DNA from: J088 sp003695505 [NCBI: Candidatus Dadabacteria bacterium]
GTDB lineage: Bacteria; J088
NCBI GenBank assembly: GCA_003695505.1
Contig: RFIY01000391.1
Location: 1 to 17,376 of the forward strand
Length of the DNA: 17,376 bases
Reading direction: 5' to 3'
The position numbers and the translations under genes were made by a program. Below the pieces are notes generated by a model, which was given only the letters and a program-made list of their open reading frames with translations, ran no database searches and was not told the DNA's origin. Shown one piece after another: positions 7,229-15,539 of this stretch. Positions within the stretch are counted from its first letter, which is position 1. The number at the start of each line of letters is the position of its first letter.

Positions 7229-7250
7229 CCCCACACCCACCCAACCCAAC
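7229..7250 (+). promoter_or_regulatory. C-rich, G-free leader tract (possible Rho-loading site)
   Basis: These 22 bases contain only C and A and lie in the 73-bp gap between the GMC gene and the exported-protein gene. Unstructured C-rich, G-poor RNA is what Rho factor binds, so this could allow polarity inside the cluster. A 5-bp inverted repeat (GCCGG 7196-7200, CCGGC 7211-7215) just upstream has no following T-run and is not a good intrinsic terminator. The composition is certain; the function is speculative. Confidence 0.2.
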
Positions 7251-7267
7251 GCCACGAGGCTATGCTG

Positions 7268-8791
7268 ATGCACCACCGCGCGCTATTGCTATCCGCCGCA
7301 CTGACGTTATTCGTTGCAACGCCCGCCGCCGCACAACCGCCTGAAGCGCTGACCGCGTGGGCGCCGATCGTCCTGTTGGCGGGCGACGGCGACCCTGCCC
7401 GGGCCATCGCCGAAATCGAACAGATGATGGCGGCCGTCGATGCCGCCGTCCAGGGTCTGGACGCCGACGAACGCACGCTGGCTTTTGCCGCAGAGGTCCG
7501 CAAAAACTTGCGCGCCTTCGATCTGAAGGATTTCTATCGCGCCCTTCCAGACGAGGAAGCCGGCAGCGAATGGCGGCGCCTGACGATTGCCGGTCGCATC
7601 AGCGATGGACGGTATCGGGTTTCGCAATTTCCCAATTACAGCAGCTGGGCCACGGCTGTCTCGACGCTCGGCCGGTACCGCACCGAAAGCGTCGCGCTGA
7701 TTCGTGCCACGCCCCGCGAACTCGAACGCGAGCAACATTACCTGATTGAAGGCCGCGTGGCCGTCGCGCTGGGCAATCTGCAGTGGCGCAATGTCATCGA
7801 AGCGATCGCCGAGCTGCTGCTTTCCCCGACCCGTTACGCCGCGCAGGTATCGGCGCCACCCGTCGAGCAGATCGCCGCTCCGGTCGCCGCTGCGATTGAT
7901 GCCTACGCCGAGGGTTTCCCGCATCTGCGCGATCAGTTACGCGATGTCGGCGACCTGGAGCAGGTCTCGCTCGAAGCAGGGCCAAATCTGCAGTGGTATT
8001 GCGCGACGGGTCGTGGTCGCGCCCGCATCGAAGCGATGGAAGCGCGTTACGAGGAACTGGCCGATTTTCTGGAAGGGCTCGACGAACTGGCCCGCATCCG
8101 CATGCAATGGCTCGATCCCAAGGGCCGAACGCTGTACGACACGACGATCGATACCCGCGAACCCACGGTGTCCTTCCGCTTCTGCTCGCGGGATGGCGTG
8201 CTGCTGCCATTTTCGGGCCGCACGGTATACGCGGATGAACCGGTTGATCCCTGGGGGCCCCAGCTTGCGGAGACCCGCGCGCTGGTCGACGCACATTTCA
8301 AGGTACTGGGACTGAAGATCGACGTACTGCGGCTGCCAATCGAGCTGCACTATCACCCCACGACCGCCCGGGTTTCGGCACGCCTCGTTGCCCGGGAGCT
8401 GCCCGATATCAAGGTGTCGGGCTACGCGCTCGGATTCATCTCGCCGAAACTGATCGACTTCTTCATTCCGGGGAACATCCAGTCGATCGCCTATGACTTC
8501 GCTCGGGCCATGCTGCAGGGCGATGATGGCCGTGGCGTCGTTACGAACGCCGCCTTCGGTCCGCAAGCGGCCGAACGCTTTGCCGTGTTCGAACTGGGCA
8601 TGCGCACCGAGATCCTCAACAACTTCATGGTCAAGTTTGCGGCTCGCGCGGCGCTGAAGCGGTTTCTGCCCGACGACGACGCACGCGCGGACCTTGCACG
8701 CCTGCTCCGCGACAGCCGCGAAGCCTTCCGCCTCGACCTGGCCGAGTTCGCCAACATGGTCGCGTTGCCTCAACCACCACCCCAACCATGA
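7268..8791 (+). CDS. Exported protein of unknown function
   Basis: This encodes 507 residues. ATG codons at 7262 and 7268 compete; ACGAGG at 7254-7259 is eight bases from the second, so I use 7268. Residues 1-22 are a clear Sec signal (MHHRALLLSA then an A-rich end T-P-A-A-A) with cleavage likely before Gln23. There is no lipobox and no later membrane segment, so it is probably soluble in the periplasm. The mature part is mostly helical, with a central region around residues 270-370 that looks beta-rich. A conserved-looking stretch near residue 400 (F-F-I-P-G-N-I-Q-S-I-A-Y-D-F) comes before a charged helical end. No catalytic motif was found. It overlaps the next gene as ATGA (8788-8791), which ties it to the glycoside-hydrolase-like lipoprotein. 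Family not recognised. Confidence 0.82.
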   Translation: MHHRALLLSAALTLFVATPAAAQPPEALTAWAPIVLLAGDGDPARAIAEIEQMMAAVDAAVQGLDADERTLAFAAEVRKNLRAFDLKDFYRALPDEEAGSEWRRLTIAGRISDGRYRVSQFPNYSSWATAVSTLGRYRTESVALIRATPRELEREQHYLIEGRVAVALGNLQWRNVIEAIAELLLSPTRYAAQVSAPPVEQIAAPVAAAIDAYAEGFPHLRDQLRDVGDLEQVSLEAGPNLQWYCATGRGRARIEAMEARYEELADFLEGLDELARIRMQWLDPKGRTLYDTTIDTREPTVSFRFCSRDGVLLPFSGRTVYADEPVDPWGPQLAETRALVDAHFKVLGLKIDVLRLPIELHYHPTTARVSARLVARELPDIKVSGYALGFISPKLIDFFIPGNIQSIAYDFARAMLQGDDGRGVVTNAAFGPQAAERFAVFELGMRTEILNNFMVKFAARAALKRFLPDDDARADLARLLRDSREAFRLDLAEFANMVALPQPPPQP

Positions 8792-9903
8792 TCCGGTTTG
8801 CCTGCGGCGTCGCGCTGGCCCTGATCCTGGCCACGGGGTGCGACGCCCCCGGAGGGCAGGCCGCATTTCGACCCGAGCGCGACAGCGACGGGCGCTGGAC
8901 CGCCGCCTCTGCGCAGCAGTGGTATGCCGCCCAGCCGTGGTTTGTCGGCGTCAACTACATTCCTGCCGATGCCGTCAATGAACTCGAAATGTGGCAGGCG
9001 GACACCTTCAACCCCGACCGTATTGACCTCGAACTGGGCTGGGCCGAAGCCATCGGTTTCAACGTGCTGCGCGTCTTTCTGCATGACCTGCTCTGGCAAC
9101 AGGATCCGGAAGGATTCCTGACGCGGATCGACCAGTTCCTCGCGATCGCGAATGAACACGGTTTCCGCACATCACTGGTCCTGTTCGACAACGTCTGGAA
9201 TCCCGATCCGCAGCTCGGACCGCAGCCGGATCCGATTCCCGGCATCCACAACTCGCGCTGGGTTCAGAGTCCCGCACAGGCCGAGACCTTGGCCTTTGCC
9301 AGCTCGGTCACGATTCAGGCGCGCCTGCGCGACTACGTCCAGGGTGTCGTCGCCCGGTTTGCAACCGATTCCCGTGTCCTGATGTGGGAAGCGGTCAACG
9401 AACCCGGCAACTCCGACATCGGTGCGGATGCAGTTCCGCTTCTGCGCGCGGCGTTCGACTGGATTCGCGAAGTCGGGCCACGACAACCGGCGACCGCGTC
9501 ATTCTGGAGCGCGTTTCGTGACGACCCGGTCGCCGACGCGATCGCCGAGCTGGCGGACATCCATACGTTCCATAGCTATTATGGCCCGACGCTGACGATG
9601 CAGCTCGTTGGACAGATCGACAACCCCGAACAGCGCCCGGTCATTTGCACCGAATACATGGCGCGATCGATCGGCAGCACCTTCGAGGAGATGTTACCCC
9701 TCTTTCGCGAGGAGAATATCGGCGCAATCAGCTGGGGACTGGTCGCCGGCAGAACGCAGACGTACTATCCGTGGACATCGACCGAGGGCGCACCCGAACC
9801 GGAGCTCTGGTTCCACGACATCCTGCGTGAAGACGGCACACCGCGCTATCCGGGCGAGGTGTCCTTTCTGACCGATCTCCTGCACGCGCAGAAGCGCAGG
9901 TGA
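8788..9903 (+). CDS. Lipoprotein with a glycoside hydrolase (GH5-like, clan GH-A) TIM-barrel pattern
   Basis: This encodes 371 residues. Residues 1-18 are a lipoprotein signal (lipobox A-T-G-C, Cys18). From residue 51 the sequence follows the clan GH-A barrel: W-F-V-G-V-N-Y-I-P near strand 1, G-F-N-V-L-R-V-F (90-97) at strand 2, S-L-V-L-F-D (129-134) at strand 3, and M-W-E-A-V-N-E-P (199-206) at strand 4 with Glu205 as candidate acid/base. H-T-F-H-S-Y-Y (259-265) and V-I-C-T-E-Y (285-290) follow, with Glu289 as candidate nucleophile. I-G-A-I-S-W-G (311-317) is the strand 8 tryptophan region. Both catalytic glutamates are present, so activity on a beta-linked glycoside is plausible. The start has no ribosome binding site and overlaps the previous stop by ATGA. 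The last codon and stop lie inside a 30-bp inverted repeat. The substrate is unknown. Confidence 0.84.
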   Translation: MIRFACGVALALILATGCDAPGGQAAFRPERDSDGRWTAASAQQWYAAQPWFVGVNYIPADAVNELEMWQADTFNPDRIDLELGWAEAIGFNVLRVFLHDLLWQQDPEGFLTRIDQFLAIANEHGFRTSLVLFDNVWNPDPQLGPQPDPIPGIHNSRWVQSPAQAETLAFASSVTIQARLRDYVQGVVARFATDSRVLMWEAVNEPGNSDIGADAVPLLRAAFDWIREVGPRQPATASFWSAFRDDPVADAIAELADIHTFHSYYGPTLTMQLVGQIDNPEQRPVICTEYMARSIGSTFEEMLPLFREENIGAISWGLVAGRTQTYYPWTSTEGAPEPELWFHDILREDGTPRYPGEVSFLTDLLHAQKRR

Positions 9904-9927
9904 CAGCTTTCAATTCTTCAATTCTGC
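9898..9927 (+). repeat. Left arm of 30-bp perfect inverted repeat
   Basis: This starts AGGTGACAGC and ends CAATTCTGC; it includes an 8-bp unit TTCAATTC repeated in tandem at 9909-9916 and 9917-9924. It contains the final Arg codon and TGA stop of the upstream gene. Pairing with 10101-10130 is exact over all 30 positions and stops sharply at both ends. Confidence 0.95.
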
Positions 9928-10100
9928 ACCCTCCTCTGGCGACGACGCTTCAACCCGCAAGACCGGTCTGGCAGCCGCACCTCGACAGAGGCCCCCCGTC
10001 AGAACTCACGGCACGGCCAATAACCCGTCAGAGGCTCCAAAGTGCGGTCCACGCTTCGCTATCCGAACGAGCTGAACCGCCCTGGCACGCCGCGCGCGCG

Positions 10101-10130
10101 GCAGAATTGAAGAATTGAAAGCTGTCACCT
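10101..10130 (-). repeat. Right arm of 30-bp perfect inverted repeat
   Basis: This is the exact reverse complement of 9898-9927. Read on the minus strand it follows the convergent lipoprotein gene directly, sharing the last two bases of its TAG stop. Both transcripts would therefore carry the same 30-base tail sequence and could pair only within a long 173-base loop. Confidence 0.95.
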
Positions 10131-11811
10131 ACTGGCTGGAGGTTGTCAGAACCTGTTCGAGTTCGGCATCGGGATTGAACTCGAGCCGCGTTCCGTCATC
10201 CAGATTCTGAATCGCGCCCTTCAGCGAGCCGTCTGCATCGCGCGCGACCCAGGCGACACGTCCGCCGCCGACATCGGCGCGCTCGATAATCGCGCCACTC
10301 GCTGATCCATCGAACAGTGTCACCTTCTCGTCCCCGTTCATCCGGATCGCCTGCAACAAGGATGCGCCAACGCGCGCGACGATCCAGTCCGCTGTCAGGC
10401 CGTAGGCGGTCGGATCTTCTCCGGCGGCAATACCGTCTGCAACATCGGTGAACGGCAACGGGCCGGCGACCCAGGTAATCGTGCCGTCCGGATGCATCGC
10501 GCAAACGTCGATCGTCAGAGTCGATGGTCCGGCATAGATCTTGCCGGACTCACCGCACAGATTGCGGGCCACGAACCAGGTTGACGTGCCGCGATCACTG
10601 AACAGCGGATAGGGCCGCTGCATGTTCAGAAACGCGTGCGCAACGTCGATGTCGGTAAAATTGGCGTTCCCGTAGCCGAATGAGATCGTCTGCCCGTCAG
10701 CCGTTCGGACCGAACGGATCGGCACCGTCGTAAAACTGTCATCGCCGTTGACGCGCACGAGCGACGGCTCACTGACAGCCTCTGGATGCCCGTCCACGGG
10801 GGTCCCAAAAAACAGCTCGTCACCAACAGCCCATTCGAGCGTCCAGGCCGATGTCCAGTCACCGTCCCGTGTATCGAGTGTAAATTGTTGCCCGCTCGTC
10901 CCACCGCCTTCGCTGCCGGTCACGAACGGGCCGTCCACGCCGTTGAACGTCAGATCCGTCCCGTCGATGTCGAGATGATCCACTTCCCAGAGTGCATCTC
11001 CACTGATCCGGATGATGTCGCCGTTGGCCATCAGCGCGTCACCCGCATCATTCTCGCCAACGTAGCGGCGGGCAAAGAGCTGGTCAAAACCGCTGACCCA
11101 CGTCCCTTGCGCGCAACGCGACTGTTCGCGGTCGAGTCCGTCATGGCAAAGCACGACCGAATCGGGCGGACAGGGCTTGTCGAACTGCGGCTGCTCCTGG
11201 ATGCACCAGGTATGGAACGCCGGCTCGCCATCATTGGGAAACCAGGCCAGAACCTCGACCGGACGGACAACCGACTGCACGATGGCCGTGGACGCGACCG
11301 GGAATTCAAGCGGTTCCGCATCGGCGAGCGCGGGATCTGTGATGCGGAAGACCGTCCGATCGAAGTCGCCGCACGTCGCATCCGGCAACCACACCGACGC
11401 GCCGGTATCGGCGGGATTCAGGCCAGAATTGCAGGCGAGAAACCCGACGAGCACCGTCGTTTGCATCAACAAACCATTGCGCAGTACATGCACGCTATCG
11501 GCAACGAAATCTCCGGCCAGCAATGGATCGCCATCGGCGCCAAAGGTCACGAGATTGGAAACGACCGTCGTTGCGGTGGGCCCGCCCTGCAGCGGAACGA
11601 GCAGTTTGCTGGAAGGAGCGCCCGTTGGCAGGATGCCGAGCACGTCGTTGCGAACATTCAGCGTCAGGCCATCGTGGTCGACGGCACCCTGCGCCGCGGC
11701 CTCAATCGCACCTTCTGTGTGCTCGGGCCGCCCCGGAGCATCCTCACCGAGAAAGCACCCCCCGGCAAGGGGCATGATTCCGAACAATACCGCAACAAAT
11801 CCAGCGCGCAT
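10129..11811 (-). CDS. Large predicted lipoprotein of unknown function
   Basis: This encodes 560 residues. The start is clear: GGAGG lies six bases before the ATG at 11811. Residues 1-19 form a lipoprotein signal (MRAGFVAVLFGIMPL) with Cys19 in L-A-G-G-C, a slightly non-canonical lipobox. An acidic, Ala-rich linker follows to about residue 48. The rest is beta-rich with several short units of the type D-G-T-I-T-W-V-A and G-D-E-K-V-T-L-F-D, suggesting a beta-propeller or repeated beta-sheet domain, but the units are too divergent to number. Several paired cysteines occur (for example around C-I-Q-E-Q and C-P-P-D). It is separated by 120 bp from the thioesterase gene and may have its own promoter. 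The 3' end borders the inverted-repeat element. No enzyme family recognised. Confidence 0.83.
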   Translation of the reverse strand: MRAGFVAVLFGIMPLAGGCFLGEDAPGRPEHTEGAIEAAAQGAVDHDGLTLNVRNDVLGILPTGAPSSKLLVPLQGGPTATTVVSNLVTFGADGDPLLAGDFVADSVHVLRNGLLMQTTVLVGFLACNSGLNPADTGASVWLPDATCGDFDRTVFRITDPALADAEPLEFPVASTAIVQSVVRPVEVLAWFPNDGEPAFHTWCIQEQPQFDKPCPPDSVVLCHDGLDREQSRCAQGTWVSGFDQLFARRYVGENDAGDALMANGDIIRISGDALWEVDHLDIDGTDLTFNGVDGPFVTGSEGGGTSGQQFTLDTRDGDWTSAWTLEWAVGDELFFGTPVDGHPEAVSEPSLVRVNGDDSFTTVPIRSVRTADGQTISFGYGNANFTDIDVAHAFLNMQRPYPLFSDRGTSTWFVARNLCGESGKIYAGPSTLTIDVCAMHPDGTITWVAGPLPFTDVADGIAAGEDPTAYGLTADWIVARVGASLLQAIRMNGDEKVTLFDGSASGAIIERADVGGGRVAWVARDADGSLKGAIQNLDDGTRLEFNPDAELEQVLTTSSQ

Positions 11812-11822
11812 CTCAATCCTCC

Positions 11823-11847
11823 GTTCGGGCGCAACGCGTTCCCGAAC
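11823..11847 (-). promoter_or_regulatory. Leader hairpin upstream of the large lipoprotein gene
   Basis: GTTCGGG at 11823-11829 pairs with CCCGAAC at 11841-11847 across an 11-base loop, and allowing one bulge adds two more pairs. The stem lies in the 5' leader a few bases upstream of GGAGG, so it could protect the message or modulate initiation. There is no T-run after it, so it is not an intrinsic terminator. This is a sequence pattern only. Confidence 0.3.
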
Positions 11848-11931
11848 CGGACGGGGCGCGGATTCAGTTTAATGGAGACGCACGAACGAGCGCCAGACAC
11901 GATCGTCGGTTAGCGGATCCGCAGACTATTG

Positions 11932-12330
11932 CTAGCGACGGCTGCGCGGCTGGAAGATCGCGAAGCTGCCGGTCGCGCGGGCGACGAGCTGATCGTCGTT
12001 GAGGATGTCGGCTTCGAGCAGCGCGACGGACCGGCCGCGGTGGAGGACCTTCGCGCGAGCGCTCAGCCGCCCCTCGACGACGTAGCGCAGATAGCTGATC
12101 TTGATCTCGATCGTCGCACAGATTTCACCGTCCACGAGCGTCGGGTACAGCGCTGCGCCCATCGCGGTGTCGGCGAGACCGTAGAGCACCGCGCCATGCA
12201 CGACTTCCTGCGGATTCATCAGCACGTCGGTGACGTCAATCGCGCAGACGGCTTCGCCCTCGGACTGCTCGACCAGCTCCATGCCGATCAGTTCGGCATA
12301 GGGATGCTTCATCGTTGTCGGATCAGGCAT
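11932..12330 (-). CDS. PaaI/YbgC-type hotdog-fold acyl-CoA thioesterase
   Basis: This encodes 132 residues, the usual length for a single hotdog domain. AGGAG lies about eight bases before the ATG at 12330. The key motif N-P-Q-E-V-V-H-G-A-V-L-Y-G-L-A-D (39-54) matches the PaaI-family pattern N-x-x-G-x-x-H-G-G-x-x-x-x-x-x-D, with His45 and Asp54 on the central helix. Asn39 is present; the second Gly of H-G-G is replaced by Ala. E-I-K-I-S-Y-L-R-Y (74-82) is the typical second strand. The family hydrolyses acyl-CoA thioesters in the cytoplasm, often acting on aromatic or medium-chain CoA esters. The gene lies 35 bp after the acyl-CoA mutase and is probably co-transcribed, so it may clear or release a CoA intermediate of that pathway. 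The substrate is unknown. Confidence 0.88.
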   Translation of the reverse strand: MPDPTTMKHPYAELIGMELVEQSEGEAVCAIDVTDVLMNPQEVVHGAVLYGLADTAMGAALYPTLVDGEICATIEIKISYLRYVVEGRLSARAKVLHRGRSVALLEADILNDDQLVARATGSFAIFQPRSRR

Positions 12331-12365
12331 CGTTCAGCTCCTGAGCAGGTTCGCACCGCGCGGCA

Positions 12366-14036
12366 TTACAAATATGCTGGATCGCTGTAGACGCCATAGA
12401 CCTGACGGAAGACGTCGCAAATCTCGCCGACGGTCGCGTAGGCCTCGACGGCTTCGAGCACCGCGTCGAACGCGTTTTCGTTCTGGTCGCAGGCGTTGCG
12501 CACCTTTTCGAGCGCTGCCGCAACCCGCTCGGGGTCGCGCTGCTCGCGCACCTGACGCAGGCGCTCGACCTGACGACGCTCGACTTCGGGGTCGATCTTC
12601 AGGATCGGGATCGGCGTGTCTTCATCGACCTGATACTTGTTGACGCCGACGATCGTACGTTCTCCGGCCTCGACCTGTTGCTGGAAGCGGAACGCGCTCT
12701 CGGCAATGCACTTTTGCGGGAAACCGGCTTCGACGGCCGCGATCATGCCGCCCATCGCGTCAATCCGTTCGATGATCTCCATCGCTGCGACCTCGACCTG
12801 GTCGGTCAGCGTCTCGACATAGTAGCTGCCGCCCAGCGGATCGACGACGGCATCGACACCCGATTCTTCGGCGATGATCTGTTGCGTGCGCAGTGCGACC
12901 GTCACGGCCTCCTCGGTGGGCAGGGCGTAGGTTTCGTCGAGGCTGTTCGTGTGCAGGCTCTGCGTTCCACCCAGCACCGCTGCGAGCGCCTGCAACGTCA
13001 CGCGCACGACGTTGTTGAGTGGCTGCTGCGCGGTCAACGTCACGCCCGCGGTTTGCGCGTGCGTGCGCAACATCAGGCTTTTCGGTTTTTTTGCGCCGAA
13101 ACGGTCGCGCATCTGACGGGCCCAGATGCGGCGCGCCGCACGGAACTTGGCAATCTCTTCGAAGAAGTCGTTGTGGACATCCCAGAAAAAGCTCAGGCGT
13201 GGCGCGAAATCATCGACGTCGAGGCCGCGGCCAACCAGCTCCTCGACATAGGCCAGGCCGTCGGCCAGCGTGAAGGCCAGCTCCTCTACGCCGGTCGCGC
13301 CGGCTTCACGAATGTGGTACCCCGAGATGCTGACGCCGTGGAATTTCGGCGCATGGGTCGTACACCACTCAACGATGTCAAGGCTGAGTTTGACGCTCGG
13401 CCGCGGCGGGACCATCCACTCTTTCTGTGCGATGAACTCCTTGAGCATGTCGTTCTGGATCGTGCCGCCGATGCGTTCGGATGGCACGCCCTGCTTGCGC
13501 GCGACGGCAACGTACATCGCCATCAGAATGATCGCCGGCGCGTTGATCGTCATCGATGTGGTGACCTGGTCGAGCGGGATCCCGTCAAACAGCACTTCCA
13601 TGTCGCGCAGGCTCGATACAGAGACGCCCTCTTTGCCGACTTCGCCCTCGGCGAGCGGATGATCGGCGTCGTAGCCCATCAACGTCGGCATATCGAATGC
13701 GGTGCTCAGCCCGGTCATGCCCTGAGACAGCAGATACTTGAAGCGCGCATTCGTATCCTCGGGACTGCCGAATCCGGCGAACTGGCGCATCGTCCAGAGG
13801 CGACCGCGATACATGCTCGGTTGCGGTCCGCGTGTGTAGGGCCAGTCACCGGGCAGACCTTCCTGTTCGAAGGGGTCAATCCCCGCGCGGTCGAGCGGCG
13901 TGTAGACGCGTTTGAGCGGCAGGCCGCTGATCGTTTCGAATCGTTCGCGCCGCTCGGGAAACCGTTCCAGCGCGGGCGCGAGGATGTCCTTTTCCCACGC
14001 GGCAAACCGGTCTGCGGCACTCTGTCGTTCGGTCAT
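12366..14036 (-). CDS. Adenosylcobalamin-dependent acyl-CoA mutase large subunit, isobutyryl-CoA-mutase-type active site
   Basis: This encodes 556 residues. GAGGAGG lies five bases before the ATG at 14036; the open frame extends further upstream but that part overlaps gspN. The chain covers the substrate-binding barrel of the methylmalonyl-CoA mutase family. Landmarks are T-M-R-Q-F-A-G-F (82-89), T-A-F-D-M-P-T (112-118), G-G-T-I-Q-N-D (190-196), S-I-S-G-Y-H (236-241, His241 matching His244), R-T-H-A-Q-T-A-G-V and L-H-T-N-S-L-D-E. There is no B12-binding domain (no D-x-H-x-x-G), so a separate small subunit is needed; none is in the window. Counting along the Propionibacterium enzyme without gaps, Tyr89 becomes Phe86 and Arg207 becomes Gln204. 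That pair is characteristic of isobutyryl-CoA mutase (IcmA) and argues against methylmalonyl-CoA. Reaction: probably isobutyryl-CoA to n-butyryl-CoA or a related branched acyl-CoA. Confidence 0.92.
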   Translation of the reverse strand: MTERQSAADRFAAWEKDILAPALERFPERRERFETISGLPLKRVYTPLDRAGIDPFEQEGLPGDWPYTRGPQPSMYRGRLWTMRQFAGFGSPEDTNARFKYLLSQGMTGLSTAFDMPTLMGYDADHPLAEGEVGKEGVSVSSLRDMEVLFDGIPLDQVTTSMTINAPAIILMAMYVAVARKQGVPSERIGGTIQNDMLKEFIAQKEWMVPPRPSVKLSLDIVEWCTTHAPKFHGVSISGYHIREAGATGVEELAFTLADGLAYVEELVGRGLDVDDFAPRLSFFWDVHNDFFEEIAKFRAARRIWARQMRDRFGAKKPKSLMLRTHAQTAGVTLTAQQPLNNVVRVTLQALAAVLGGTQSLHTNSLDETYALPTEEAVTVALRTQQIIAEESGVDAVVDPLGGSYYVETLTDQVEVAAMEIIERIDAMGGMIAAVEAGFPQKCIAESAFRFQQQVEAGERTIVGVNKYQVDEDTPIPILKIDPEVERRQVERLRQVREQRDPERVAAALEKVRNACDQNENAFDAVLEAVEAYATVGEICDVFRQVYGVYSDPAYL

Positions 14037-14079
14037 GGCGTCCTCCTCGGACTTCTGGAGGTACAGTGTATCGCGAACC

Positions 14080-14961
14080 CTACCGGGAACGCGCGAGTTG
14101 CGCGATCGGCCCCTTGTACTGGCGCACCCAGGCATCGCGTTCCTGTCGAAAGCCGGCCATCGGTAGCAGCGGACCGATGGCATTGCCGAGCTCGTCATTG
14201 AAGTGGATCCGCGCGGTCAGGTTGGCGCGACTGCGCGCAGCCGGTTTCTGCAGCTTGACGGTTCCGCGTACGGTTCCCCAAACCTGGCCGCCATCCAGAG
14301 CAACTGGCGCGATTTCCACTTCGCCGGATCTGGCCTCGGCTTTGATTTTCAGTTTGCTGCCGGTAATTGCCGATACCGGCAACGGCAACGCACCAACAGC
14401 CAGAACAGGCTGTTCCACGGTCAGGTTGACCGTCCCCGTAATCTCGTCGGGATCTGGTGACACGACCCCGTCGATGATTCCGCTGAGGGTGCCATCAAGA
14501 CGCATTCCGAGTGGCAGGCTCGACGTCAGACCGGTATCACCGAGTCGTACCTGGTCGATCTCGACGTGCAGATCCGCCGGCATCGCCATCGCCGCATTGC
14601 CGTCGACTGTACCAAGGCCCAGCCGGGCGGAAAACGACAACCCCGGATCGCCCCACAATGTCTGCAGGCGCGGCCGCAGCGACAGGCGTTCCACATGCAG
14701 GCGTACCGGCGCAGCAACGTCGATCCCCTCCACCCAGGGACCCGCAAGTCCATTGCCTGCCGCCGCGAATTCGATGCGTAGTCCTTCGTTGGCTGCTTCC
14801 CGCGTGGCGTATTCGAGCAGAGAGTCGACCGGCAAACTGACCCAGAGCGAGAGCAGGATCAGCACAAGGCCCACCCCTCCGGTCCGCGCGACCCGTCCCC
14901 AGCGGACGCGCCGCAACCACGCACCGGCCGTGCGCAGCCATTCCAGCAGACGTTCGGTCAT
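14080..14961 (-). CDS. gspN: Type II secretion system protein N
   Basis: This encodes 293 residues, starting with an ATGA overlap with gspM. A single membrane segment lies at about 26-43 ([13 protein letters not shown]), after a basic cytoplasmic tail. The periplasmic part starts with L-P-V-D-S-L-L-E-Y and continues as repeated beta strands, including G-P-W-V-E-G-I near residue 75 and [12 protein letters not shown]. That arrangement fits GspN, an accessory inner-membrane protein of T2SS with an AsmA-like beta fold. The position directly after gspL and gspM supports this strongly. The assignment rests on order and topology more than on any diagnostic motif. The last residues end 43 bp before the mutase start. 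Confidence 0.78.
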   Translation of the reverse strand: MTERLLEWLRTAGAWLRRVRWGRVARTGGVGLVLILLSLWVSLPVDSLLEYATREAANEGLRIEFAAAGNGLAGPWVEGIDVAAPVRLHVERLSLRPRLQTLWGDPGLSFSARLGLGTVDGNAAMAMPADLHVEIDQVRLGDTGLTSSLPLGMRLDGTLSGIIDGVVSPDPDEITGTVNLTVEQPVLAVGALPLPVSAITGSKLKIKAEARSGEVEIAPVALDGGQVWGTVRGTVKLQKPAARSRANLTARIHFNDELGNAIGPLLPMAGFRQERDAWVRQYKGPIAQLARSR

Positions 14962-15539
14962 CGGGCAACCTCGATCCGGACGTCGAGTTTTCGCTCGTCG
15001 CCACTGTCACGCATCACCTCGAATCGGCTGACGACGACCGGCGGATCATGATATTCGAGTTCGTACAGCAGGCGAACCGCTTCGGACAGCACGAGCGCGT
15101 CGAGCTGCAGTTCGACGCGCTCCCGATCATCACCACGACCGCTTTTCACCGGACGCATCGCCTTGACACGCCCGGAGACACCCACCTTCGCCGCGATACC
15201 ATCCAGCATCGCAATCAACGACTGGTTCCTCGTCCTGGCCGCACGCTTGCCCGCCTTCTTGTCGCCGGTACTGTTCAGGCCACGCCGCAAGATCAGCTCT
15301 TCGAGCTGACGGGCCTGTTCGAGCTGCGCCCGGGCCTGCTCCAGTTTCTGTTGCGCGGTCATGCGCGAGCCAATCAGCGGCACGACGTACAGGACAACCG
15401 GCATCACGATCAGCAACGATACGAGCGTGAGGCGAATGAGCGCCCGACGATCATCGGGCAACGCGGCCCAGCGCGCCCGCGCGGCGTCAAGGACGGGCTC
15501 GAACCGGGTCTGCAATGGTTCCAGCAGGTTGTCGAGCAT
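14958..15539 (-). CDS. gspM: Type II secretion system protein M
   Basis: This encodes 193 residues from the ATG at 15539, which shares one base with the gspL stop (TGATG). GGAGGAGG lies seven bases upstream; a GTG at 15557 in frame is less likely. A short cytoplasmic tail (1-36) is followed by one membrane helix (37-56) and a coiled coil at about 60-86 (Q-Q-K-L-E-Q-A-R-A-Q-L-E-Q-A). The C-terminal part is a ferredoxin-like alpha/beta domain ending in S-R-F-E-V-M-R and D-V-R-I-E-V. GspM binds GspL in the inner-membrane platform of T2SS, and this architecture and gene order fit it well. Confidence 0.86.
   Translation of the reverse strand: MLDNLLEPLQTRFEPVLDAARARWAALPDDRRALIRLTLVSLLIVMPVVLYVVPLIGSRMTAQQKLEQARAQLEQARQLEELILRRGLNSTGDKKAGKRAARTRNQSLIAMLDGIAAKVGVSGRVKAMRPVKSGRGDDRERVELQLDALVLSEAVRLLYELEYHDPPVVVSRFEVMRDSGDERKLDVRIEVAR

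Larger units (their letters stand above)
9898..10130. mobile_element. 233-bp segment bounded by perfect 30-bp inverted repeats (MITE- or REP-like candidate)
   Basis: The two arms (9898-9927 and 10101-10130) are exact reverse complements and enclose 173 bp. The segment fills the whole gap between two convergent genes. No target-site duplication is visible in the flanks, and no transposase is encoded. Both flanking genes end within the arms: TGA at 9901-9903, and TAG at 10131-10129, of which two bases lie in the arm. A 72-codon open frame crosses the segment from a GTG at 9900, but it has no ribosome binding site or recognisable domain and I do not call it. The lack of target-site duplication would fit mobilisation by a REP-associated tyrosine transposase elsewhere in the genome. 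That origin is inference. Confidence 0.6.

Noticed and set aside
6523-7503. Minus-strand open frame (326 codons) across the end of the GMC gene and the start of the next
   Set aside because: It crosses two well-supported plus-strand genes and shows no family resemblance.
9900-10118. 72-codon plus-strand frame filling the inverted-repeat segment
   Set aside because: GTG start inside the repeat arm, no ribosome binding site and no domain; length is expected by chance at this G+C.
9898-10130. Bidirectional intrinsic terminator formed by the 30-bp arms
   Set aside because: The arms are 173 bases apart and lack T-runs, so a normal terminator hairpin would not form quickly enough; a mobile-element end explains the pattern better.
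10786-11913. Open frame (375 codons) on the plus strand opposite the large lipoprotein gene
   Set aside because: The minus-strand gene has a signal peptide and GGAGG start; the plus-strand translation has no domain and is a shadow.
12678-14201. Long open frame (507 codons) on the plus strand opposite the mutase
   Set aside because: It is an antisense frame kept open by high G+C in a strongly conserved gene. The translation is His/Arg-rich with no recognisable domain.
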